Shown: one piece after another, positions 1-6,947 of the stretch
How positions within the stretch are numbered: the first letter of the stretch is position 1
Layout of the letters: the number at the start of each line of letters is the position of its first letter
Assembly (NCBI GenBank): GCA_946619625.1
Contig: CAMOMF010000019.1
Span: forward strand, 1-19,731
Direction of reading: 5' to 3'
DNA from: an uncultured Bacteroidales bacterium
GTDB lineage: Bacteria; Bacteroidota; Bacteroidia; Bacteroidales; Paludibacteraceae
DNA length: 19,731 bases
The notes under the pieces: generated by a model
Seen by the model: the letters and a program-made list of their open reading frames with translations, nothing else
What the model was told of the DNA's origin: nothing
The model's database searches: none
Position numbers and translations under genes: made by a program

Positions 1-45
1 AAAGCGCTGCTATATAGAGTATAAAAAAATAGATATACACTTGTA

Positions 46-57
46 CAATTCGAATTG
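46..57. promoter_or_regulatory. 12-base palindrome at the start site of the leftward edge promoter
   Basis: CAATTCGAATTG is a perfect 12-base palindrome. It starts 6 bases downstream of the -7 box at 63-70 on the minus strand, so it covers the expected transcription start. That position suits an operator, but a short AT-rich palindrome can arise by chance and the regulated gene lies outside the window. Confidence 0.3.
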
Positions 58-62
58 GACTG

Positions 63-93
63 CAAAGGTACTGCTTTTTTCTGACATTTGCAA
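63..93 (-). promoter_or_regulatory. Bacteroidota-type promoter reading out of the left edge
   Basis: On the minus strand, TTG (93-91) is followed after exactly 20 bases by TACCTTTG (70-63). This matches the -33/-7 promoter form of Bacteroidota. Transcription would start near 57 and leave the window. The segment 58-94 is identical over 37 bases to the methyltransferase promoter at 19405-19441. The gene it drives is not in the window. Confidence 0.7.
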
Positions 94-185
94 GGGAAAC
101 AGCAGAAAAATAACAGAAAAAGCAAGAAAAAAGCAGATTTAGGCATTTTTGAATATGAAAAGGTGCAATTGCTTTCTATAAAACA

Positions 186-215
186 CCAAAGGCAAACCGT
201 GAAGTTTGCCTTTGG
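186..215 (-). terminator. Intrinsic terminator after the secreted-protein transcript
   Basis: CCAAAGGCAAAC (186-197) and GTTTGCCTTTGG (204-215) form a perfect 12-base-pair stem with a 6-base loop. On the minus strand the stem is followed by TGTTTTAT, a T-rich tail. The plus-strand side has no T run. It lies 24 bases past the stop of the small ORF and closes the transcript of the secreted protein and the small ORF. Confidence 0.85.
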
Positions 216-239
216 AGATGAGAATAATAAAGAAACTGA

Positions 240-398
240 TTAATATTCCTCGTACGGACTGAATCCGCGGGAAGGAGCAAGAGCATCATCTCCTGTCACC
301 CCAGTTGAACTAATAGAGAAGTCAGTTGACCCACAGATAATATCCAATTTCTTAAGAGCGATAAAATCAAATCGAACGCTATTATATTGTTTTTTCAT
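240..398 (-). CDS. Small 52-residue hypothetical protein
   Basis: An ATG at 398 opens 52 codons ending in TAA at 240, 29 bases behind the stop of the secreted-protein gene and 24 bases before a strong terminator. The two genes are therefore probably one transcript. The product begins MKKQYNSVRFDF, has LDIICGS in the middle (residues 19-25), then a Gly/Ser/Thr/Asp-rich stretch, and ends RGFSPYEEY. It has no obvious signal peptide or membrane segment. From memory, gut Bacteroidales encode many proteins of about 50-60 residues with this general plan (basic MKK start, central hydrophobic plus C/A-G-S, acidic or aromatic tail) and no known function. No Shine-Dalgarno sequence is visible, which is normal in this phylum. 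Coding status rests on position, intact frame and the family resemblance. Function is unknown. Confidence 0.6.
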   Translation of the reverse strand: MKKQYNSVRFDFIALKKLDIICGSTDFSISSTGVTGDDALAPSRGFSPYEEY

Positions 399-427
399 AT
401 TCGTTACTAATTAATGGTTACTAATGG

Positions 428-3400
428 TTATTGTATGCGGCGCCCTGTTACATCATAGATTTCCGAACCTCGAATAATAAGGAGTTGTCCATCACGGACT
501 ATTTTTTGAACAGAATCAGCACCCTTAATGTTTTGAACACTTGTTGCTGTATTTTCCTCACTTATAACAAAAGATATGCGTGAAGCAGCATTGTTCCCTT
601 GCGGAATGGGCAAGTACGCCTTGTAAGCACCCAAGAAAGCATAATCGAAAGCAAGAGCATCGCCACTTTGCTTAATCAACGGTGCAAAACAAGGATTACC
701 ATTTGAACTGGACAGAACATATACTGAATTAGTTGCAAAATCATTCTTATAAGCCGTAGTGCCACTAAACAAGTTTTCTGCAATTGCACTTGGACTGCTA
801 TTGGTAATATTGAAAGTATATTCTCCCGGTTCTGCTTGTATTATAACCGGTTCATTTGCTGCAATACTTTCATTACGAACAGGAGACAAGGTGACTTTCT
901 CAGCATCCACGACTCGGGCATAATAGGCAGTAACTCCTTCCGGAATCTCAGTAGCAAAAGGTAAACAAAGGGAAGCCCAACCAATACTACCCACTTTAAG
1001 GGTGTAAGAACCAGATCCCAGATAGGTGAGACTATTTAACCTAACTGTTAGCCAGTTAGCCCCATTTGCCTGCGTAGAAACAGTCAACACAAGATTGCCA
1101 TCTGCTTGTACTTGAATATATTTTACTTCTTCAATATGACAAGCCGTAGCCGCACCTGTATTCTTTACCAAAGCTGATGTACAATACTGATTATTCAGTT
1201 TGAGAACTGCTATATTCTTTGTTCCCTCTGCTCCCTCAACAACAGTGACTCCGTCCCAATTTGAACAATGGACATTGAATCCCACATTGGCAGTATAGAA
1301 ACCAGGAGTCAATTCTGTCAGAGTATATGTCATAACATCCCCTTTCGTTTGGGAATTATCGTTATAACACTGCACCATTTGATAACCAGCATAATTATCA
1401 TAACTTTGCATTGCTCTCCAACCATTGGCATTATTATTGCACCAGCCCCAATTTTCCGAATTATTTGCGCCAGACACGTCAATACCTGTTCCATCTGATA
1501 TATATGTCAGCGAAAAATTATCTGCTCCCATCCAAGAACCACTTGCTGGAGTACTGACAACCTTTACACCCAAATTGACAGTTTTTTCTGCAGATAGTGC
1601 AAAATCCAATGAGTAGTCATTGAACACACCACCATCACCACCTTTGACAGGAGACAGGAAACTTTGGTCGTCATAGTAAGCATATAATGCTACGACACCA
1701 TCATTTCCGTTAAAGAAGATTTTTGCAGAGAGTCTGTATGTACCTGCAGGAAGAGTTACCGCTTGGTAATAATCAACATTGAAAGAAGCGGACGTCGTGT
1801 TGTAATATTCCAAATAGGTATCTTTAGCCGGATCACTATCCGACGCAAGTTCTTTAGAGTAGTTGCCATTTCCAGACTCATGAGCATAAGCAGTCCAACC
1901 AGAAGGCATAGCCTGAATTGTAGATTGTTGGATAATCGTCGGATTAACCATGTAGATGGACATATCCATTCCGGCAGTCTTATTCGAGGAAATATGGCTA
2001 ATAGCATTGGTTCGGAGAGTGTTCAACGCATTATTGACCCCCTCCACTGTGGTAGCATTATTTATCGCTGTTCTATCAGATGCAGCATCATAGTCACTAC
2101 GTTCGGCTATATCTGCTTGTGCCAGAGCGTAAAGATAAGGAGCAATAATTGACTTGTTTTCAGTTAACCACGTATTGAGATCCGATGTCAGCGTATTCAC
2201 AATTGAGTAATTGTTGGCATTATTCAACCAATCTCCCTCTGTAAGATAGGTATTATTGGTCACTGGGGCAGTAGCACTGACCGCCGTAGGATAAGAATTG
2301 TTGTTCAAAGTATTGACTGCACTCACATATTCAGTCATGGCAGCTCTATTCATTTCAACTACTTCTTCGGTGCTCAAACTGCTGAATACAAAATTATCCA
2401 CACCAACCCAAGCGTTTGTAGAAGTATTTATAGGGGTTGTAGTCTTCATTCGGTAACCCAGGTTCACATTCTTCTCTTCGGTAAGCGTGAAGACGATATA
2501 CTTACCAAAAGCCTTCTCACCTGTGTATGCAAGTGAATAAGTATTAGTACCATCTGATGCATATAGTTCCGACTCAATATTACGGGAAACAATATCTGCC
2601 TTCAACTTATAAGAACCCGCGGGTAAACGGAGTGTTTGATGTATGTCTCCCAAAGTTCCAAACTCACCTGAAGGAACGTACATTTCTGTGTACACATTAT
2701 TCGTGCCAAATTGATCGTTTGTTTGGCTTCCAAATCCTGTTACTGTCCACCCATCATTCCATGTAGATGCTTGGAAATTAGGATTTATAAAAGCAGCATC
2801 TTTTTTCAAGGCATAGATTTGGAAGTGACCGGCATCATATGGCTGTTTATTAGCGGCAAGTTCCTGACCATTCCAATACCCTGTCTCTGGTGACCAAAGT
2901 CCAATATGCTTAGCATCTACATTCTCTCCAGAAAAATAATCGGAGTTAGTAATCGACCAAGAGCCATTGCTATATACTATTTCAAACCCATAATGAGAAG
3001 CATTGGCGTCATTATAAGTCTCTGCATAACACAAATATTCATTTCCATCTGGGCTATACATATATTTATCTTTCAAAGATTTGTTTTGAATAGTGAAATA
3101 ATTTGCAGATCCCGTTGCTCTAAGGCTCCACAAATAAGCATTATTAGTCAGCGGGTCAATAGAAGTGGTATAAAAGAAAGCCTTTCTGCCATTCCCATTT
3201 TTATTATTTGCTGCATCTTGCAGTGAAAGCATTAAATTAGTTTGTTGGTTATCACTAACGAAACAATAATAGTAATCTTGTACGGATGAGGGCATTGTAA
3301 CAATTCTATTCCAGCCACTAGTAGAAGGCAGATATTCTGCATTGTTTGCGATGACTTCTGCATGCAAGTCCGCCAAATAGTCTTCATATTGATCAGAGGT

Positions 3401-3844
3401 CATGAAGATCCAATCGTTCATAACGCCAGAATTATTTGCGGGGGTAAGATTATTATTATCAAAATTCAAATATTTTGTATCACTTGTCCTATATATTTTG
3501 TAAGCGTCAGAAGTTTTATCTGATGATTGAATACGAACCGTTTGCTTAGAAGATGACATTTCAACAGAATAGGATGTACCATCTTTTTTGAGATAAATAT
3601 ACTTTGAATTTCCAACAATATAGTATTTATCTTCATCATTTGCTGATGTAATAGTCCAAGACACACTTGGCGAAGTATAATCAAACTTATTTGTTTCTGC
3701 TCTTAAGAAGCACTTTTGTCCAACGTTGTAAATATAAAAAGTTTCTCCTGAAGTAGGAGCAGAAGAATAGCGTGATAAATCCAATGCCCATGCGTTAGCG
3801 CATAGGCATAGTAATGCTAAAATAAATAAAGAGAATTTTTTCAT
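428..3844 (-). CDS. Large secreted multidomain protein with T9SS-like C-terminal tail
   Basis: The 1138-residue product begins with a clear signal peptide (MKKFSLFILALLCLCANAWA, cleavage near residue 20). Residues 30-150 form a Tyr-rich beta region (FYIYNVGQKCFLRAE) and residues 178-347 another beta region (NRIVTMPSSVQDYYYCF). Residues 352-490 and 633-782 look like two copies of a jelly-roll module: each opens with NP and a Trp-containing strand, has LPAGSYKL or LPAGTYRL in the middle, and ends with WVGVDNF or WMGADNF. This pattern resembles carbohydrate-binding folds. An Asn/Ala-rich helical stretch (494-625) separates them. A third module covers 790-942, a Bacteroidales-type beta domain 945-1095, and the tail (1115-1138) carries GQLLIIRGSEIYDVTGRRIQ, like a short T9SS sorting signal. 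No enzyme motif was found. It is more AT-rich than the core genes to its right. I infer a surface or secreted glycan-binding or adhesive role. Confidence 0.85.
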   Translation of the reverse strand: MKKFSLFILALLCLCANAWALDLSRYSSAPTSGETFYIYNVGQKCFLRAETNKFDYTSPSVSWTITSANDEDKYYIVGNSKYIYLKKDGTSYSVEMSSSKQTVRIQSSDKTSDAYKIYRTSDTKYLNFDNNNLTPANNSGVMNDWIFMTSDQYEDYLADLHAEVIANNAEYLPSTSGWNRIVTMPSSVQDYYYCFVSDNQQTNLMLSLQDAANNKNGNGRKAFFYTTSIDPLTNNAYLWSLRATGSANYFTIQNKSLKDKYMYSPDGNEYLCYAETYNDANASHYGFEIVYSNGSWSITNSDYFSGENVDAKHIGLWSPETGYWNGQELAANKQPYDAGHFQIYALKKDAAFINPNFQASTWNDGWTVTGFGSQTNDQFGTNNVYTEMYVPSGEFGTLGDIHQTLRLPAGSYKLKADIVSRNIESELYASDGTNTYSLAYTGEKAFGKYIVFTLTEEKNVNLGYRMKTTTPINTSTNAWVGVDNFVFSSLSTEEVVEMNRAAMTEYVSAVNTLNNNSYPTAVSATAPVTNNTYLTEGDWLNNANNYSIVNTLTSDLNTWLTENKSIIAPYLYALAQADIAERSDYDAASDRTAINNATTVEGVNNALNTLRTNAISHISSNKTAGMDMSIYMVNPTIIQQSTIQAMPSGWTAYAHESGNGNYSKELASDSDPAKDTYLEYYNTTSASFNVDYYQAVTLPAGTYRLSAKIFFNGNDGVVALYAYYDDQSFLSPVKGGDGGVFNDYSLDFALSAEKTVNLGVKVVSTPASGSWMGADNFSLTYISDGTGIDVSGANNSENWGWCNNNANGWRAMQSYDNYAGYQMVQCYNDNSQTKGDVMTYTLTELTPGFYTANVGFNVHCSNWDGVTVVEGAEGTKNIAVLKLNNQYCTSALVKNTGAATACHIEEVKYIQVQADGNLVLTVSTQANGANWLTVRLNSLTYLGSGSYTLKVGSIGWASLCLPFATEIPEGVTAYYARVVDAEKVTLSPVRNESIAANEPVIIQAEPGEYTFNITNSSPSAIAENLFSGTTAYKNDFATNSVYVLSSSNGNPCFAPLIKQSGDALAFDYAFLGAYKAYLPIPQGNNAASRISFVISEENTATSVQNIKGADSVQKIVRDGQLLIIRGSEIYDVTGRRIQ

Positions 3845-3976
3845 ATGTAACTTTTTAATAAACTGCTTTATACCTTGGTTGCGATGCAGACAGACAGACT
3901 AATTCCCGTGCAGAAATGCGGCATACAGGTCACAAAATGCTACAGAAAAAAACAGACTGCTTGACCAAACGCGGTA
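3845..3976 (-). other. 5' leader of the secreted-protein gene
   Basis: This 130-base stretch separates the promoter at 3977-4007 from the ATG at 3844. It holds a short CAGA tandem (3887-3898) and an A/T-rich segment just before the start codon. I see no riboswitch-like fold or convincing small ORF. Confidence 0.4.
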
Positions 3977-4007
3977 CAAAGGTACTGCTTTTTTGCCAAG
4001 TACGCAA
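3977..4007 (-). promoter_or_regulatory. Promoter of the secreted-protein gene
   Basis: On the minus strand, TTG (4007-4005) is followed after 20 bases by TACCTTTG (3984-3977). The last ten spacer bases, AAAAAAGCAG, are identical to those of the promoters at 63-93 and 19410-19440. The predicted start is near 3970, giving a leader of about 125 bases. Confidence 0.75.
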
Positions 4008-4141
4008 GAAAACGGGCAATAAGGGCAATAGATTATTAAGAAAAGGAAACTTTTTAACCTGTTTAGGGCAAAAAAGCGGCACAAAAGTAAGAAAGAGCGC
4101 AAAAAAGTGGGTGTTTAGTGGGGGGCAATCGTTCCGTCCAA

Positions 4142-4168
4142 GTTGCGCAAGTTGCGCAAGTTGCGCAA
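4142..4168 (+). repeat. Tandem array of three GTTGCGCAA units (left arm)
   Basis: Three exact head-to-tail copies of GTTGCGCAA lie at 4142-4150, 4151-4159 and 4160-4168. Each contains the perfect 8-base palindrome TTGCGCAA. Bases 4142-4164 are the exact reverse complement of 4222-4244, a 23-base inverted repeat with a 57-base loop. Confidence 0.9.
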
Positions 4169-4211
4169 ACATGTGGGACCATGCAGAGCAAAAATAACCG
4201 CATATCAACAC

Positions 4212-4251
4212 AAAAAAAACCGCAACTTGCGCAACTTGCGCAACCTTGCGG
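4212..4251 (-). terminator. Probable terminator of the ftsX-polA block, built from GTTGCGCAA units
   Basis: Read on the minus strand, CCGCAA (4251-4246) and TTGCGG (4225-4220) pair. The GTTGCGCAA units between them add an inner 5-base-pair stem, and eight T residues follow directly (4219-4212). That is the layout of an intrinsic terminator, about 320 bases past the polA stop. The same bases form the right arm of the inverted repeat with 4142-4164. Confidence 0.65.
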
Positions 4252-4372
4252 AATTTTGCTCACGCTTCGGAGACCCTTCGAAGAGGGTATGGAGAGGGTA
4301 AGGAGGTCGTAAGCAAAATGTTAAACAAAATGGAACAAAGAGCAACGTAGAAAAGACATGAATTATAACGAC

Positions 4373-4453
4373 AATTAATGACCAAATTATATGGTAATTA
4401 CATGTTTAGACATTAATTTCCATTAACAGAACCATTAATTGGTCATTAATTAA
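4373..4453. repeat. AT-rich inverted repeat with iterated CATTAAT motifs
   Basis: AATTAATGACCAA (4373-4385) is the exact reverse complement of TTGGTCATTAATT (4439-4451). Between and within the arms CATTAAT occurs at 4411, 4433 and 4444, a one-base variant (CATTAAC) at 4421, and the reverse complement at 4374. Spacing of the direct copies is about 10-12 bases, close to one helical turn. Function is unknown. Confidence 0.6.
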
Positions 4454-4571
4454 GGTTGATTGCCGCAACCGCGGAGAGGTCTTTTACCCACAAGGGGTAC
4501 GATCTGCTGCGCTGCGCTTTCCTGCGGACAATCGCTTAGCGTGGCGAACCATAGGGGGAAAAAGGCGGGGG

Positions 4572-6947
4572 TTAGTGTGCTTCGAGCCAGTTGTGCCCGA
4601 CGCCGCACTCGGCAATAAGGGGGATGGAGAGTTGCATGGCCCCCTCCATCTCGGAGACAACGATATCACGCATGCGGTCCACTTCGTCCACCGGCACATT
4701 GAAATTGAGTTCGTCATGCACCTGCATGGTCATCTGCGAACGCAGTCCTTCGGCTTGGATACGGTTATGTATGCGCACCATGGCAATCTTGATGATGTCG
4801 GCAGCGGTGCCCTGGATAGGCGCATTGACGGCATTGCGCTCGGCAAAAGCGCGTACGGTAGCGTTATGCGAATGGATATCCGGCAGGTAGCGCTTGCGCC
4901 CGAAGGCAGTCTCGGCATAACCGGTCTGGCGGGCACGTTGTTTGCTCTCCTCGATAAACTTGATGACGCTGGGGAAAGCGGCGAAATAGTCGTTGATGAG
5001 CGCCTGCGCCTCGGAGCGTGAGCAGTCCAACTGCTGCGCCAAGCCAAAAGCGGAGATGCCATAAATGATACCGAAATTAGCCGTCTTGGCGCGACGGCGC
5101 TGGTCCTTGGTGACCTCAGTGAGGGGGCAGCCGAAGATTTTGGCGGCAGTGGCAGCATGGATATCCTGTCCGGAGCGGAACGCTTCCTGCATATGCTCGT
5201 CGCCGCTGAAATGTGCCATAAGTCGCAACTCTATCTGCGAATAGTCGGCACTAAGGAACAGGCAGCCTTCATCGGGAATGACCGCCTCACGGATAAACTT
5301 GCCGCGCTCGCTGCGGATAGGCAGGTTTTGCAGGTTGGGGTTGGAGGAGGACAGACGCCCTGTAGCCGTTACCAACTGGTTGTAGGTGGTATGTATCTTG
5401 CCTGTTTGGGGATTGATAAGTGACGGGAGCACGTCGATATAGGTGGAGAGCAGTTTCTTCAGTTCTCTGTACTCCAGAATCTTGCCCACGATGGGGTGTT
5501 TGGAGCGCAGCCCTTGCAGCACCTCTTCGGAGGTGACATACTGTCCGCCCTTGGTTTTCTTTGCCTTGGGGTCCAACTGCAAGTCGCCGAAAAGCAAGTC
5601 GCCCACCTGCTTGGGGGAGTTGATATTGATGTTCTGTCCCGCCAAGGCGAGTATCTCCGCCTCCAAGTCATCGAGTTCGCGGTGCATGGTGGCAGACGCC
5701 TCATGCAGGATACGGGTGTCAAAGCGCACGCCCACCTCGTGCATCTCTTGCAAGATAGGTGCCAACGGCAGTTCCACGTCGGTGTAGAGGCGCGTGAGCC
5801 TTTCGTCCTTATGGAGTTCGGCAAGCACCTTGCCCTTCAGTTCCTCGGGCGGGCAATGATAGACGGCGCAGAGGTACTCGGGGTCGTGTGAGGACTCGGG
5901 CGAAAGCAGGTAATGGGCAATACTGATCTGCTGTTTTTCCTCGTCACTCAGTACGGACATGTCCGGCGCGGAGGAGAACAGGTCAGGAGCCGAAGAGAAG
6001 AGGTCGGGAGCCGAAGAGAAGAGGTCGGGTTGCGGCGCAGCAGAGAACAGGTCCGGCTGCTGAACAGCGCGTTGCGGAGCCTGCGCCTCGGCATTTTTTT
6101 TCAGGAAAGAGCGGAACTCAAGGTCCGTATAGATAGGCACAAGTGCCTGCATGTCCGGCTCTTGCAGCAGCAAGGACTCTTCGTCCAGCGTAATAGGCGC
6201 ATCGGTTTTGATGGTGGCGAGGAACTTGGAGAAACGGATTGCCTCCGCCTGTGACTCAATCTTCTCACGCATTGCGCCTTTGATTTCCGCCGTGCGGGAG
6301 AGCATCTGTTCGATAGAGCCGAATTGTTGCAACAGTTTGACGGCAGTCTTCTCCCCCACTCCGTTGCAGCCCGGGATATTGTCCGAGGCGTCGCCCATCA
6401 AGCCCAGCAAATCTACCACTTGCGCGGTGGAGGATATGCCGTATTTCTCGCACACCTCTTTCGGACCCAATTCCTCAAACCCGCCGTTATGCCGCGGACG
6501 GTACATATGTATATGTTCGGTAACCAACTGCCCATAGTCTTTGTCCGGCGTAGCCATAAACACCTGAAAACCGGCTCTTTCCGCTTGTCCCGCAAGGGTA
6601 CCGATAACATCATCCGCCTCAAACCCCGCCAGTTCCAATGCAGGGATATGCATGGCAGCGAGAATCTGCTTGATGACAGGCACGGCTTTGCGGATGTCCT
6701 CAGGCGTCTCTTCGCGCTGCGCCTTGTACTGCTCGTACGCCTCGTGCCGGAAAGTGGGACCGTGCGGGTCGAAAGCCACGCCCAGATGGGTTGGCTGCAA
6801 GCGGCGTTTCAGTTCGTCCAGAGTGGTCAGGAAACCGTAAACCGCCGAGGTATTCTCGCCCTTCGAGTTGATACGCGGAGCACGGATAAAAGCGTAATAG
6901 GCGCGAAAAATCATCGCATAGGCGTCGATAAGAAGCAGTTTTTTCAT
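4572..6947 (-). CDS. polA: DNA polymerase I without a proofreading domain
   Basis: The start chosen is the ATG at 6947, which overlaps the ung stop as ATGA and gives 791 residues beginning MKKLLLIDAYAMIFRAYYAF; a TTG three codons upstream is less likely. Residues 1-285 form the 5' nuclease domain (GFEADDVIGTLA, TPDKDYGQL, GDASDNIPG, GVGEKTAVKLL). Residues 387-791 form the polymerase domain, with motif A (SADYSQIELRL, Asp568), motif B (RRAKTANFGIIYG) and motif C (QVHDEL, 742-747) intact. Between them are only about 100 residues instead of about 200. The DTE-type 3'-5' exonuclease motif is absent, and only a remnant containing HYLLSPESSHD is left. The gap holds four PDLF repeats (298-324). The enzyme should do nick translation and Okazaki maturation without its own proofreading. 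It is last in a seven-gene block. Confidence 0.95.
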   Translation of the reverse strand: MKKLLLIDAYAMIFRAYYAFIRAPRINSKGENTSAVYGFLTTLDELKRRLQPTHLGVAFDPHGPTFRHEAYEQYKAQREETPEDIRKAVPVIKQILAAMHIPALELAGFEADDVIGTLAGQAERAGFQVFMATPDKDYGQLVTEHIHMYRPRHNGGFEELGPKEVCEKYGISSTAQVVDLLGLMGDASDNIPGCNGVGEKTAVKLLQQFGSIEQMLSRTAEIKGAMREKIESQAEAIRFSKFLATIKTDAPITLDEESLLLQEPDMQALVPIYTDLEFRSFLKKNAEAQAPQRAVQQPDLFSAAPQPDLFSSAPDLFSSAPDLFSSAPDMSVLSDEEKQQISIAHYLLSPESSHDPEYLCAVYHCPPEELKGKVLAELHKDERLTRLYTDVELPLAPILQEMHEVGVRFDTRILHEASATMHRELDDLEAEILALAGQNININSPKQVGDLLFGDLQLDPKAKKTKGGQYVTSEEVLQGLRSKHPIVGKILEYRELKKLLSTYIDVLPSLINPQTGKIHTTYNQLVTATGRLSSSNPNLQNLPIRSERGKFIREAVIPDEGCLFLSADYSQIELRLMAHFSGDEHMQEAFRSGQDIHAATAAKIFGCPLTEVTKDQRRRAKTANFGIIYGISAFGLAQQLDCSRSEAQALINDYFAAFPSVIKFIEESKQRARQTGYAETAFGRKRYLPDIHSHNATVRAFAERNAVNAPIQGTAADIIKIAMVRIHNRIQAEGLRSQMTMQVHDELNFNVPVDEVDRMRDIVVSEMEGAMQLSIPLIAECGVGHNWLEAH
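5966..6056 (-). repeat. 21-base tandem repeat inside polA encoding PDLFSSA
   Basis: Two exact 21-base units (5987-6007 and 6008-6028) are flanked by a diverged copy at 5966-5986 and a longer copy with 7 extra bases at 6029-6056. The frame is kept throughout. The protein reads as successive PDLFSSA or PDLFSAA units, two of them preceded by Gln (QPDLF). Copy number could vary by slippage. Confidence 0.85.

Larger units (their letters stand above)
4008..4571. other. Gene-free repeat-rich region behind polA
   Basis: With the leader and promoter to its left, this belongs to a 727-base gap between polA and the secreted-protein gene. It holds the two GTTGCGCAA arrays, the polA-side terminator, the CATTAAT repeat region, a short imperfect hairpin around CTTCGAAG (4267-4282) and the hairpin TACCC-ACAAG-GGGTA (4485-4499). 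Open frames through the arrays encode only periodic three-residue repeats and cross the promoter, so I call no gene here. No tRNA or known RNA fold was recognised. Confidence 0.6.

Noticed and set aside
4082..4089. Second minus-strand TACTTTTG box upstream of the secreted-protein promoter
   Set aside because: No -33 element at the right distance; the site at 3977-4007 is far better.
3899..4263. Overlapping 60-90 codon frames through the GTTGCGCAA arrays (both strands)
   Set aside because: They consist of three-residue repeats produced by the 9-mer, some cross the promoter of the secreted-protein gene, and none has a conserved-looking sequence.
4485..4499. TACCC-ACAAG-GGGTA hairpin near the polA end as terminator
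   Set aside because: Only five base pairs and no T run on the minus strand. The hairpin at 4212-4251 is a better terminator.
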